Origin: an uncultured Eubacteriales bacterium
Lineage (GTDB): Bacteria; Bacillota; Clostridia; Christensenellales; CAG-138
Assembly: GCA_900546845.1 (NCBI GenBank)
Contig: UREK01000013.1
Location: forward strand, 6,025 to 70,024
DNA: 64,000 nt
Direction: 5' to 3'
Position 1 is the first letter of the stretch; each line of letters begins with the position of its first letter. The position numbers were made by a program, and so were the translations under genes. The notes below the pieces were generated by a model. That model saw only the letters and a list, made by a program, of their open reading frames with translations. It was not told the origin of the DNA and made no database searches. This document shows, one piece after another, positions 35,460 to 44,471 of the stretch.

Positions 35460-36524
35460 TCAAACCACCATGCCATATTCGCCCGGGTTGCCGCCCTTGA
35501 AGTAGCGGTGCAGGTCATATGGTGAATAAATGCCGGAATCGGTCACGACGCCGCTCACAAGCGTGGGCGGCGTAACGTCGAACGCCGGGTAATAGCCCTT
35601 TACGCCATCGCAGGCCGTCTTTACGCCCATCGCCTCCAGCACGAACGCAGGGTCGCGCAGCTCGATGCGCACGGTATCCACCGTCGGGTGCCCATGGTCG
35701 GGCGCACCGGTCACGAAATATGGGATGCCCATATATTTTGCCGCGATCGCAATCTGGAATGTTCCAACCTTGTTCACCACATGCCCGTCCAAGCAGATTG
35801 CGTCTGCGGCGCTCGTGAACACATCCACATGCTCCCGCTGCATCACATAGGCCGGCATGTTGTCCGTAATCACCGTCACGTCAAAGCCCATCTCGTGCGC
35901 GACGGTGGCCGTCAGCCGCGCGCCTTGGAAATACGGCCGCGTTTCCGGGCAGAACAGCCGGAAGGATTTCCCGCGCGCCGTTGCCGCCGCAAGCATTTTG
36001 CCGACGATCGTCTCCCCAAAGCACTGGGTCATCACCGTGCCGCCCGCCGGGATCATGTCCACCAGATACTCCGCCATCTGCCCAACCTTGGCATAGCGCA
36101 CGTCGTTGGCGGCGATCGCATATTCCACGATAGCGGCGCTCGCGTCCCGCCCGGCGGCAAGCGCTTCCTTTGCTGCGGCGAGCGAACCCGCCGTCACAAG
36201 GCGCATGCGCGCGGCAGTCGTAGGCCGCGCGTTCGTGATCGTTTCCGCCGCACGCTCCAAATATGCAAGCTGCTCGGCCTCCGGCAGCTTGCGGCATTCG
36301 TGCGCCGCAAGCGCCATGCCCATCGCCGCCGCGGTATATGGCCCAGCGCTTTGGGTGACCATGTCCGTCACCGCCTGCGCGACTTCCTCATGCCGCCTGC
36401 ACGTGACAAATTCCACGCGGCGCGGGTAGACCCGGCGGTCCAAAATGCGCACCGCGCCATCTTCATACCATGCGATGTTCTCATATTGCAGCATAAACGC
36501 AAGGCCATGATCCTGCCGTTCCAT
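35460..36524 (-). CDS. mtnA: S-methyl-5-thioribose-1-phosphate isomerase-like protein
   Basis: A 354-aa protein of the MtnA / eIF2B-alpha-like fold. The catalytic Cys is in TQCFGE (the usual TxCN box, changed after Cys) and the Asp in SAADAICLDGHVVNKVGT, which aligns with the family's GADxIxxxGxVxNKxGT. MtnA isomerises methylthioribose-1-phosphate in methionine salvage. The gene follows a purine nucleoside phosphorylase by 21 bp. Departures from consensus leave room for another pentose-1-phosphate isomerase. Confidence 0.8.
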   Translation of the reverse strand: MERQDHGLAFMLQYENIAWYEDGAVRILDRRVYPRRVEFVTCRRHEEVAQAVTDMVTQSAGPYTAAAMGMALAAHECRKLPEAEQLAYLERAAETITNARPTTAARMRLVTAGSLAAAKEALAAGRDASAAIVEYAIAANDVRYAKVGQMAEYLVDMIPAGGTVMTQCFGETIVGKMLAAATARGKSFRLFCPETRPYFQGARLTATVAHEMGFDVTVITDNMPAYVMQREHVDVFTSAADAICLDGHVVNKVGTFQIAIAAKYMGIPYFVTGAPDHGHPTVDTVRIELRDPAFVLEAMGVKTACDGVKGYYPAFDVTPPTLVSGVVTDSGIYSPYDLHRYFKGGNPGEYGMVV

Positions 36525-36545
36525 CTTTTCTTTCCCCCACCCTTG

Positions 36546-37367
36546 TTATATCCGTTCGATAATGTCCTTCACATATGCGGAGAACGGCGCCGCGACGCGC
36601 TCCGCCGTCTCCCCTACCTCCTCAGCCGAAAGCGGTTGATCCAGCACGCCCGCCGCCATGTTGGTCATTACGGAAAGCGCGAGCACCGGGAGGCCGCAAT
36701 GGGCCGCCGTGAGCGCCTCCGTAACGGTGGACATGCCCACTGCATCTGCGCCGAGCAGGCGCGCCGCGCGGATCTCCGCCGGTGTCTCAAACTGTGGGCC
36801 GGTGAAGAACATATATACGCCCTCGTATACGCGGAGGCTGCTCCTTTCCGCGCACGCGCGCGCGAGCGCGCGCAGCTCCGGCGTATAGGTTTTCGTCATG
36901 TCGAAAAAGCGCGGCCCAAATTCCGGGAGGTTTTTACCGCGCAGCGGGCTTGCGCCGGTGAGCTTGATGTGGTCGGAAAGGAGCATCACATCCCCCGGGC
37001 GATAGTTCTCGTTGACCGCGCCCGCCGCGTTGGTGAGGATGAGCGCCCGCACGCCGAGGAGCTTGAGCACGCGCACGGGGATGACGAGCTGCTCGTAATC
37101 ATACCCTTCATAAAAGTGAAACCGGCCGGACATGCAAACGATCCGCTTTCCCCGCACCGTGCCGAACACGAGCTTGCCTGCATGGGATTCCACCGTAGTC
37201 ACAAGGAAGTTCGGGATGTCCGCATAGTCGATCGAAACCGGGTCCTCAAGTTCCTCTGCAAACGGCCCAAGGCAGGAACCGAGCACGATGGCGAGCTCCG
37301 GCACAAACGGCGCGCGTGCGCGGATGTATTCCGCCGCAGCCTCATAATGGGAAAATTCGTATTGCAT
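36546..37367 (-). CDS. Purine-nucleoside phosphorylase (trimeric class)
   Basis: A 273-aa phosphorylase cleaving purine nucleosides to base and ribose-1-phosphate. Motifs of the trimeric PNP/MTAP family: VLGSCLGPFAEEL (phosphate loop), GRFHFYEGYDY, ALILTNAAGAVN, the substrate Glu in FETPAEIRAARLLGADAVGMSTVTE, and a conserved Asn in LSVMTNMAAG. That Asn favours purine nucleosides over methylthioadenosine, yet the adjoining mtnA-like gene hints at a salvage pair. It is probably the first gene of a two-gene transcript. Confidence 0.92.
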   Translation of the reverse strand: MQYEFSHYEAAAEYIRARAPFVPELAIVLGSCLGPFAEELEDPVSIDYADIPNFLVTTVESHAGKLVFGTVRGKRIVCMSGRFHFYEGYDYEQLVIPVRVLKLLGVRALILTNAAGAVNENYRPGDVMLLSDHIKLTGASPLRGKNLPEFGPRFFDMTKTYTPELRALARACAERSSLRVYEGVYMFFTGPQFETPAEIRAARLLGADAVGMSTVTEALTAAHCGLPVLALSVMTNMAAGVLDQPLSAEEVGETAERVAAPFSAYVKDIIERI

Positions 37368-37409
37368 GGCGGCCTTCTTTCTTGAATTTGATATAGTATG
37401 TATAGAAAA

Positions 37410-37757
37410 CGGCGGGCTTGCGCCCGGCTCAAGCGTCGATCAAGTGGCAGATGCCACTTGATCGAGGATTGCACATCGCGCTTGCGCAAAAGAGGAACTT
37501 CCGGCGCGGGAGACGCGCCGGAAGCCACCTGCCTGCGACGGCCCAGAGGCCTAGGCCAGCGAGCGGTACAGAGCGAAGCGACCGCGAGTTAGGCGGGCAG
37601 GCGTGCGGCCAGCGCTCCGTGTAAAGAAAGCCTTGCGGCGCAAGGCTTTTCGCTCGCACCGCACAGGTCGCTGCTCGCGATTGGAAGTCAAGGGCTGCGG
37701 CCCTTGACAATCCCGGAGAGACTTTTTCGACATGCTGGGGCGGGCTTGCGCCCGCCT
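37410..37757 (-). repeat. Hairpin-flanked repeat family A, copy 6 (extended long form)
   Basis: Core 37430-37737 (308 bp), reverse orientation, with worn ends (CAAGCGTCGA and TCGACATGCTG). It is bracketed by GGCGGGCTTGCGCCCG(G/C)CT at 37411 and 37739. The long variable arm of copy 5 is present, and about 58 bp more (ACGGCCCAGAGGCC... region, 37537-37595) is inserted inside its CCTGCCTGC/GGGCAGGCG hairpin. On the minus strand the flanking hairpins act as terminators of the aro operon; the distal one runs into GTTTTC. Confidence 0.88.
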
Positions 37758-37800
37758 GCATTGTATCATGCGCCGTTTTTGGCTGTCAAGGAAACGCGCC

Positions 37801-39087
37801 TTACGGCTGCATCTGGCCCCACCGCGGCAGAGAGGCTGCCGCGCACACCCTTTCGTATTCGCGCAGTACGGTTTCTGCGATGCGCTCCGCAGCCATCCCC
37901 GCGGCATTGGAGATAGAAACGTCCGCATAGCCGGTGTAAAGGCCAATGCGCGCATCGTACAGCCGTTGGAGCGTGCTTTCACCGCCCTGGGAAAGTGGGC
38001 GGCCCTCCGTCGCAAGCTCGGAAAGCGGGCGGTCCACGAAGAATACGCAGCCATTTTGCCGGAGCGCATCCATGCTTTCCTTGCGCACGACCGTCCCGCC
38101 GCCCGTGGAGATCACAAGCCCAGTCCGGCAGCCGAGCGCGCGGGAAGCCTCCACCTCCATGTCGCGGAAGGCGGGCTCCCCTTGCTGCGCAAAGATCTCC
38201 GGGATAGTCCTGCCCTGCGCCTGCTCGATGTAAGCATCCATGTCAATGAACTGACGCCCAAACTGCTTTGCGATCAGCTTTCCAAAATAGCTTTTGCCGC
38301 TGCCCGGCATGCCGATGAGCACGATGTTGCAGGCCTCTTCCATCAGACGCGTGCAGACCTCGCCGATACGCGCTTCCGGTATCTCTTTGCCGCTGAAAAG
38401 TTCCGCCGCCCGCTTGGCCTGCGCCACGAACATCGTAAGACCGCCCTCGCAGGGGATGCCGCGGTGCTCTGCCTCAAGCAGGAGCGGCGTGCGCAGCGGG
38501 TTGTAGATCATGTCCAGCACGCTGCGGCATTGCCGGAAGCCAGTGAGGCGGATGGGCTGGCCGCCGTTGTCCGGGTGCATGCCCACGGGTGTGGCATTGA
38601 CGATCACCTCCGCGTCGCTGTGCAGCGCGTAGACGCTCGTGTAGTCCGCCTCTCCTCCGCCGGAAACGGAAACCACCTCCCGCGCGCCTAGGTCTGCCGC
38701 AAAGGCCTCCGCTGCGGCCGCTGCGCCGCCCGTGCCGAGCATGAGCACCTTCGCGCCCCGCAGGTTCACGCCCGCGTGCTTCACCATCCACGCGAAGCCG
38801 TAATAATCCGTATTGTAGCCCTTCAGGCTGCCGTCCGGCTCCACCAGGAGCGCATTCACGCTCCCGATGCGCTCCGCCAGGGGATCGAGCGCATCGCAGA
38901 AGGGGATGACTGCCTTTTTGTATGGCATGCTTACCGTGAGGCCCTGGAACGCACGCCGCGCGAGGAATGCGCCAAGCTCCTCCGGCGGTACTTCATGCAC
39001 CGCGAACGCATCGTTTCCAAGCAGCGCATGCACGCGCAGGGCGAACGAGTGGCCGAGGCGTTCCCCCAATACGCCGTATCCTTCCAC
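37801..39087 (-). CDS. aroEK: Shikimate dehydrogenase-shikimate kinase fusion
   Basis: A 428-aa two-domain enzyme. Residues about 1-250 are AroE (GHSFALRVH, LTVSMPYKKAVIPFCD, NTDYYGF, NADP loop LGTGGAAAAA, NATPVGM). Residues about 255-415 are AroK (Walker A GMPGSGKSYFGK, DMDAYIE, FRDMEVEA, STGGG lid region, GRPLSQG). It reduces 3-dehydroshikimate, then phosphorylates shikimate. The start is GTG at 39087 with GGAGG nine bases upstream, 1 bp after the pheA stop. It is the last gene of the aro operon. Confidence 0.95.
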   Translation of the reverse strand: MEGYGVLGERLGHSFALRVHALLGNDAFAVHEVPPEELGAFLARRAFQGLTVSMPYKKAVIPFCDALDPLAERIGSVNALLVEPDGSLKGYNTDYYGFAWMVKHAGVNLRGAKVLMLGTGGAAAAAEAFAADLGAREVVSVSGGGEADYTSVYALHSDAEVIVNATPVGMHPDNGGQPIRLTGFRQCRSVLDMIYNPLRTPLLLEAEHRGIPCEGGLTMFVAQAKRAAELFSGKEIPEARIGEVCTRLMEEACNIVLIGMPGSGKSYFGKLIAKQFGRQFIDMDAYIEQAQGRTIPEIFAQQGEPAFRDMEVEASRALGCRTGLVISTGGGTVVRKESMDALRQNGCVFFVDRPLSELATEGRPLSQGGESTLQRLYDARIGLYTGYADVSISNAAGMAAERIAETVLREYERVCAAASLPRWGQMQP

Positions 39088-39088
39088 G

Positions 39089-40231
39089 TCAGACGACCTC
39101 CGCGTAATTGCCGAGGAACACAAACACGTCCGGCTCCGCCATCAATTCGGAAAGCATGCTGAGCACCGCGTCGGACATCACGGAAGCCTCCATGTCGAAA
39201 TAGAAGATGAACTCGAAATCGCTCCCCGGGATCGGCCGGCTTTCGAGCTTCGTCAGGTTCACGCCGAGCGCTGCGAACTTCGCAAGCAGCGAATACAGCG
39301 CGCCGGGGCGGTGCTGTGCGGAGAGCATGAGGCTGATCCTGTTTGCGCCGGGGTAGATCTCCAGCTCCTTGCTGATGCAGATGAAGCGGGTATAGTTGTT
39401 GTCGTTGTTCTGCACCCGGCTTTCGAGCACCCGCAGGCCGTAGAGCTCCGCGCAATGTACGGAGGAGATGGCCGCAATGTCCCGCCGGCTGCTTTCGGCG
39501 ACCATGCGCGCCGCCGTTGCCGTATTCTCGCAAACGGTGATCTTGATGTCCGGGTGTGCCTTTAAATATGCGCTGCACTGGCCGATCGCCTGCTCGTGGG
39601 AGAAAATCTCCTTCACATCCGCAAGCGCAACGCCGTCCTTAGCAAGCAGCGCATGGCGGACGCAGAGTTTGATGCTGCGCACGATATGGAACTTGTGGTT
39701 GCGCATCAGATCGTATACCTGAGCGACGGAGCCATAGGAGCTGTTTTCAATGGGCAGCACGCCGTATTGGCACATGCCGCTCTGCACAGCCTGGAACACT
39801 CCGTCGAAATGCCGGAAATACAGGATGCGGGGCATAGAAAACAGCCGGTCGCACGCCTGCTGGGAATACGCGCCCTCCACGCCCTGGCAAGCAACCACAC
39901 CCTTTTGCGGGAACAGCGCGGGCGTGCGCTCCGCCGCGGCGCGCACCGCCCGGGCGAACTCGCCCGTGTCGTCCAGCAGTCGGTGCTGGTAGGAGCAGCT
40001 TACATCGAACATCGTCTGGTAGAGCAGCTTTGCGTAACTCTCCATGCCGTCTCCGGCGCGCTCCATCACGCGCTCAAGCACCTCCCGCTCCCGGCTCGCG
40101 TTGCGCACGGCAAGGCCGTTCTCCCGCTTCTTAGCCGCGATCTGCTCCGCGGCCCTCATGCGCTCCACGAAAAGGTCCGTGATCTGATCGTCGAGCCCAT
40201 CAATTTTCTCGCGCAGTTCCTTCAATTCCAT
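39089..40231 (-). CDS. pheA: Chorismate mutase-prephenate dehydratase
   Basis: A 380-aa bifunctional enzyme of phenylalanine synthesis. The chorismate mutase helix bundle spans about 1-90 (LREKIDGLDDQITDLFVERM), the prephenate dehydratase domain about 105-285 (GVEGAYSQQA, ENSSYGSV, ENTATAARM, NNYTRFICIS), and the ACT domain about 295-375 with ESRPIP, the Phe-binding ESRP motif, so Phe feedback is expected. AAAGGAG precedes the ATG at 40231. It is within the aro operon between aroC and aroEK. Confidence 0.95.
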   Translation of the reverse strand: MELKELREKIDGLDDQITDLFVERMRAAEQIAAKKRENGLAVRNASREREVLERVMERAGDGMESYAKLLYQTMFDVSCSYQHRLLDDTGEFARAVRAAAERTPALFPQKGVVACQGVEGAYSQQACDRLFSMPRILYFRHFDGVFQAVQSGMCQYGVLPIENSSYGSVAQVYDLMRNHKFHIVRSIKLCVRHALLAKDGVALADVKEIFSHEQAIGQCSAYLKAHPDIKITVCENTATAARMVAESSRRDIAAISSVHCAELYGLRVLESRVQNNDNNYTRFICISKELEIYPGANRISLMLSAQHRPGALYSLLAKFAALGVNLTKLESRPIPGSDFEFIFYFDMEASVMSDAVLSMLSELMAEPDVFVFLGNYAEVV

Positions 40232-40274
40232 CGGTATGTACTCCTTTATATTTTGCAAACAAGGTTTCACATGC

Positions 40275-41369
40275 TCAGAGCCGGGCGTATTCGCCGTCCA
40301 GCATCAAATCCAGCAGCACCGCCGCGGCCGCCGCTTCGACGCAGGGAACGGCCCGCTGTGCGATGCAGGGATCATGCCGCCCTTCGATCACAAGCTCCGT
40401 CTGCTCGCCGCTTGCGAAATCGAGCGTCCGCTGCGCCCGGGCGATGGAGGGCGTCGGCTTGATCGCCGTGCGCACCACGAGGGGCATGCCGGTCGTGATC
40501 CCGCCGAGCACGCCGCCATGGCGGTTCGTCTCCGTGCGCACCGCGCCGCCGCTGAGGGCAAAGGCGTCGTTGTTTTCGCTGCCGCGCAGTTCCGCCGCGC
40601 CAAAGCCGGCGCCGAATTCCACGCCGCGCACGGCAGGGATGCCAAAGATCGCCTGCGCAAGCCGGTTTTCCACGCCGCCGAACATCGGGCTGCCAAGCCC
40701 CGCCGGGAGGCCGAGCGCAAACGCTTCGATCACGCCGCCCACGGAATCCCCCTCCGCGCGCGCGGCAAGGATCGCCTCCTGCATCCGCGCGCCCGCCGCG
40801 CTGTCAAAAACCGGGAACGGCTTTGCCGCTATGGCCGCAAGCTGCTCCGCCGTGAGGGCGGCGCTGTCCACCGGCGCGTCGCTTATGCCCGCGCAGCGGG
40901 CGATATGCGCGCCTATGGCGACCCCCCGCCGCGCGAGGATCTGCAGGCATACGCCTCCCGCCGCGCACAGCGGCGCTGTAAGCCGCCCGGAAAAATGCCC
41001 GCCGCCGCGCGGGTCGGCAAAGCCATGGTAGCGCACGGTGGCGGAATAATCCGCGTGCGCGGGGCGCGGGATATTTTTGAGCTTCTCGTAATCCCGCGAG
41101 CGCGTATCGCCGTTTTCGATCACCAGGCAAAGCGGTGCGCCGGAGGTCCTGCCCTGATAGAGGCCGGAAAGCACCCGCACAGCGTCCGCCTCGCGGCGGG
41201 CGGTGCTCACAGCGCTGCGGCCAGGCGCGCGCCGGGCGAGGAAGCCCGCAAGCGCGTCGAGATCAACCGGTTCCCCAACGGGAAGGCCGTCCACCACCGC
41301 GCCGATCGCCGCGCCGTGGGATTCGCCAAAGATCGAAATGCGAAGGTTCTTTCCAAATTCAGAGGACAT
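40275..41369 (-). CDS. aroC: Chorismate synthase
   Basis: A 364-aa FMN-dependent enzyme converting EPSP to chorismate. Family motifs: FGESHGAAIGAVVDGLP at the N-terminus, ARREADAVRVLSGLYQGRTSGAPL, HADYSATVRYHGFADPRGGGHFSGR, and RHDPCIAQRAVP near the C-terminus. The ATG at 41369 lies inside the end of aroA (11-bp overlap), with a GGGGGGAAAG ribosome site in the aroA coding region, so translation is probably coupled. Confidence 0.96.
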   Translation of the reverse strand: MSSEFGKNLRISIFGESHGAAIGAVVDGLPVGEPVDLDALAGFLARRAPGRSAVSTARREADAVRVLSGLYQGRTSGAPLCLVIENGDTRSRDYEKLKNIPRPAHADYSATVRYHGFADPRGGGHFSGRLTAPLCAAGGVCLQILARRGVAIGAHIARCAGISDAPVDSAALTAEQLAAIAAKPFPVFDSAAGARMQEAILAARAEGDSVGGVIEAFALGLPAGLGSPMFGGVENRLAQAIFGIPAVRGVEFGAGFGAAELRGSENNDAFALSGGAVRTETNRHGGVLGGITTGMPLVVRTAIKPTPSIARAQRTLDFASGEQTELVIEGRHDPCIAQRAVPCVEAAAAAVLLDLMLDGEYARL

Positions 41370-42567
41370 CGTACTTTCCCCCCAGCCTTTCATATTCCCG
41401 CCAGAACGCGGGGTAGGATTTGTTGACCGCTTCCGCGCCGCGCACGCTTATGGGCGCATCCGCATTGAGCGCAGCGATCGCCCATGCCATCGCCATGCGG
41501 TGGTCGCCGTAGCTTTCCACCGCGCACCCGCCCTTAAGCCCACCATGGCCGCGCACAAGGAGTGCGTCCGGCTTCTCCGCAACATCCGCGCCAAGCAGGC
41601 TCAGCCCTTCCGCCGCCGCATGCAGGCGGTCGCTTTCCTTCAGGCGCAGCCGCGCCGCATTCACAAAGCGCGTTTCGCCTGCCGCGTATGCCGCGCGCAC
41701 CGCCAGGATGGGCAGGAGATCCGGGCATTCCGAAACATCCACCCGCGCGCCGCCGCCGAGCGCGTCAAGGAGCATGCCCGCCCGCTTATCCGGCTGTGCG
41801 GAAGCATCGGAAAGGCCGGTGACCATAAGCGCATGCCCAAGCGAACGCGCCGCAAGCCAGAACGCTGCGTTGGACCAATCGCCCTCGATCTGTGCTTCGC
41901 CGGGAGAAACATACCCGCCGCCGCGTACGGCAAAGCCGTCTGAAAGTTTCTCCACCGCCGCGCCAAAGCGGCGCATGGCATTGCAAGTCATCTCCACATA
42001 GCCGCGCGATTCGAGCGGCGTGGTCAGGCGCACCCGGCTTTCCCCAGAGAGCAGCGGGAATGCGAGCAGGAAGCCGGAAACATACTGCGAGCTGACGTTG
42101 CCCGGCAGGGCGTATTCCCCCGCGCGAAGCCTGCCCGAGACAGTCAGCGGCAGCTTGTGCGCGGAAAACGTGCAGCCGCCCGCCTCCATGGCCTTCATGA
42201 GCGCGCCGAGCGGCCGCTCCGGCAGCCGCCCCTGTCCCACGGCGGAAAAGCCGCCGCAGACGGCCGCGCCTACGGGCAGGAGGAAGCGCAGCGTGGAGCC
42301 GCTTTCCCCACAATCGAGCACCGGGGCGCGCGGCGTTTCCCGGATGGGCGAGACTGCCGCGCCGCCCGCATCCCAACGGACCGCGCCGCCGAGCGCCGCG
42401 ACGCAGCGCGCCGTCGCCCGCATGTCATCGGAGGGTTCGCCTTCGAGGATGAGCTGCGTGGGCTTGTCCGCAAGCGCCGCGCAGATGAGCGCGCGGTGCG
42501 CGTCCGATTTGGATGGAATCGCGGCCACAGCCCCTGCAAGCCGCGCAGGATATAGCTTCAGGTTCAT
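41359..42567 (-). CDS. aroA: 3-phosphoshikimate 1-carboxyvinyltransferase (EPSP synthase)
   Basis: A 402-aa enzyme transferring enolpyruvyl from PEP to shikimate-3-phosphate. Visible: SKSDAHRALICAALA (Lys of the active site), DCGESGSTLRFLLPV, GQGRLPERPLGALMKAMEAGG, KESDRLHAAAEGL and DHRMAMAWAIAAL. It is slightly shorter than the 427-aa enterobacterial form. The PEP-binding GESGSTLR replaces the GNAGTALR of glyphosate-sensitive class I, closer to class II; this is a sequence inference only. It overlaps aroB and aroC. Confidence 0.95.
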   Translation of the reverse strand: MNLKLYPARLAGAVAAIPSKSDAHRALICAALADKPTQLILEGEPSDDMRATARCVAALGGAVRWDAGGAAVSPIRETPRAPVLDCGESGSTLRFLLPVGAAVCGGFSAVGQGRLPERPLGALMKAMEAGGCTFSAHKLPLTVSGRLRAGEYALPGNVSSQYVSGFLLAFPLLSGESRVRLTTPLESRGYVEMTCNAMRRFGAAVEKLSDGFAVRGGGYVSPGEAQIEGDWSNAAFWLAARSLGHALMVTGLSDASAQPDKRAGMLLDALGGGARVDVSECPDLLPILAVRAAYAAGETRFVNAARLRLKESDRLHAAAEGLSLLGADVAEKPDALLVRGHGGLKGGCAVESYGDHRMAMAWAIAALNADAPISVRGAEAVNKSYPAFWREYERLGGKYDVL

Positions 42568-43616
42568 TTTTCTTCACCACCGGAAAGGAAGGCGCCAAGC
42601 GCGTCCACCGGCATTTCATGCAGCACGCTCGCGCCTATGCGCGCGGGCACCACGAGCGAGATGGTATCTCCCTTGCGTTTTTTGTCGGAAAGCAGATAGG
42701 GCATCAGCTCCGCAAGCGGGTATGGGCATTCGGCGGGCAGGCCGTTCGCGGCAAGCGCAGCCTCAATCCGCCGCGCCGTGCCCGGCGCGCAAATCCCCGC
42801 CTTCTCGCCTGCGCGGGCGATGTACGCCATGCCGATAGACACGGCCTGCCCATGCGCAATGGCGTAGGCGCTGCGCTGCTCCACCGCGTGGCCGAGCGTG
42901 TGCCCGAGGTTCAGGAGCTGCCGCCGGCCCGTGTCGCGCTCATCCTCTGCGACGAGCGCCCCCTTGAGCTCCACGCAGCGGGCGACCGCCGCCTCGAGTT
43001 CCGTGCCGCTTCCAGACGCAAGCGTTTCAAACAGCGCTTCATCCGCGATTGCCCCGTATTTTATCATCTCCGCCATGCCGCAGGCAAAATCCTCCCGTGA
43101 GAGCGTGCGGAGCGTCTCCAAATCGCACAGTACCCAGAGGGGCTGGTGGAACGCGCCCGCAAGGTTCTTCCCAGCGGGCAGATCCACGCCCGTTTTGCCG
43201 CCTACGGAGGAATCCACCGCCGCAAGCAGCGTCGTTGGAACCTGCACGTAGGGGATCCCCCGCAGGTAGACCGCCGCCGCAAAGCCCGCGAGATCCCCCG
43301 TCACGCCGCCGCCAAGGGCAACAGTTACATCCGTTCGCGTCAGCCGCGCCGCCGCGAGCGCGTCGAGCAGCGCGCCAAGCGTCTGCAAATTCTTGCTTGC
43401 CTCGCCATGCGGAAACACAAAGCGGGGAACCCGAAAGCCCGCCGCCGCGAGCGACGCGGCAGCAGAGTCCCCGTAGAGCGCGTCAACCGTGTCGTCCGCA
43501 ACGAGCATCACAGCGCAGGTCGCATGGCGTTCCCGCAGCCCTTCGCCCAGGGACGCAAGCGCGCCGCCGACCGTAACCGTATAAGGCCGCCCGGTTTCAA
43601 TGCATACCTTCTTCAT
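42564..43616 (-). CDS. aroB: 3-dehydroquinate synthase
   Basis: A 350-aa NAD- and metal-dependent cyclase, step two of the shikimate pathway. Visible: GGGVTGDLAGFAAAVYLRGIPYVQVPTTLLAAVDSSVGGKTGVDLPAGKNLAGAFHQP (the family core), the metal-binding LNLGHTLGHAVEQ and the C-terminal DKKRKGDTISLVVPARIG. It overlaps tyrA and aroA by 4 bp each (ATGA), indicating coupled translation. Confidence 0.96.
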   Translation of the reverse strand: MKKVCIETGRPYTVTVGGALASLGEGLRERHATCAVMLVADDTVDALYGDSAAASLAAAGFRVPRFVFPHGEASKNLQTLGALLDALAAARLTRTDVTVALGGGVTGDLAGFAAAVYLRGIPYVQVPTTLLAAVDSSVGGKTGVDLPAGKNLAGAFHQPLWVLCDLETLRTLSREDFACGMAEMIKYGAIADEALFETLASGSGTELEAAVARCVELKGALVAEDERDTGRRQLLNLGHTLGHAVEQRSAYAIAHGQAVSIGMAYIARAGEKAGICAPGTARRIEAALAANGLPAECPYPLAELMPYLLSDKKRKGDTISLVVPARIGASVLHEMPVDALGAFLSGGEEK

Positions 43617-44461
43617 GCTTTCCCTTCCCTTTCGTTCAAAAGCTCCTTGCGTTCGCGCCCCCGGCGCAGCAGTTCAAACAGCCCTTCGCGGTCGCCCGTG
43701 CGGATCGCATCCGAAAACGCCTGCAAGCGCTCGATGAGGCCGTCGATCTCGGCAACGAGCGGCTCTGCGTTGTTGAGGAAAAGCTCCGTCCACATCGGCT
43801 CGTACAGCCGCGCCACGCGCGTCATATCCTGAAAGCTGCCAGCGGAAAAGCCCAGGTGCGAAAGCGAAGCCGGGCTTTGCACATACGCGCTCGAAACCAC
43901 ATGCGCAAGCTGGGAGGTGTAGGCGATCATCCGGTCGTGCTGCGCGCTCGTGCAGATGCACATCCGGCCAAAGCCCAGCTCATAAAACAGCGCCTCGGCG
44001 CGCGCAAGCTCCGCCACGTCCACCGCCTCCGAAGGGGTCAGGATCATTGAGGCGCCGCGGAAAAGTTCCGCATTGGAAGCGTCGTAGCCGAACTTCTCCC
44101 GCCCGGCCATGGGGTGCCCGCCGATGAAGTGGAAGCCATGCTCCCGCGCGAGCGGCTCGAGCGCAGCGCAAACGCCGGTCTTCGTGCCGCAGCAATCCAC
44201 CACGAGCGCACCTTTTCGGATGCTGTCTGCCCGCTCCCGCACCGCGCGGATCGCCGCGCCCGGATACAGCGCAACGAGGATCACATCGCATAAAGCGCAC
44301 TGCGCATCATCCAGAACACCGGAGATCGCACCGTCCGAAAGCGCCCTTTCCAGCACGGCCGCATCCGTATCCGCGCCAAGCACCGTGTGCGCCGTGTACG
44401 CGGAGAGCGCCTTTGCAAGGGAGCCTCCGATCAGCCCGAGTCCGATCACGCCGACCTTCAT
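43613..44461 (-). CDS. tyrA: Prephenate dehydrogenase
   Basis: A 282-aa NAD-dependent enzyme of tyrosine synthesis. An N-terminal Rossmann motif GLGLIGGSLAKAL (about 6-18), GGHPMAGREKFG with the prephenate-binding His, and an all-helical C-terminal domain (AQHDRMIAYTSQLAHVVSSAY) are visible. No ACT domain follows, so feedback by Tyr, if any, is not through ACT. The ATG at 44461 follows GAGGTG; it begins 10 bp after aroF. Confidence 0.94.
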   Translation of the reverse strand: MKVGVIGLGLIGGSLAKALSAYTAHTVLGADTDAAVLERALSDGAISGVLDDAQCALCDVILVALYPGAAIRAVRERADSIRKGALVVDCCGTKTGVCAALEPLAREHGFHFIGGHPMAGREKFGYDASNAELFRGASMILTPSEAVDVAELARAEALFYELGFGRMCICTSAQHDRMIAYTSQLAHVVSSAYVQSPASLSHLGFSAGSFQDMTRVARLYEPMWTELFLNNAEPLVAEIDGLIERLQAFSDAIRTGDREGLFELLRRGRERKELLNEREGKA

Positions 44462-44471
44462 CCCCGCCACC

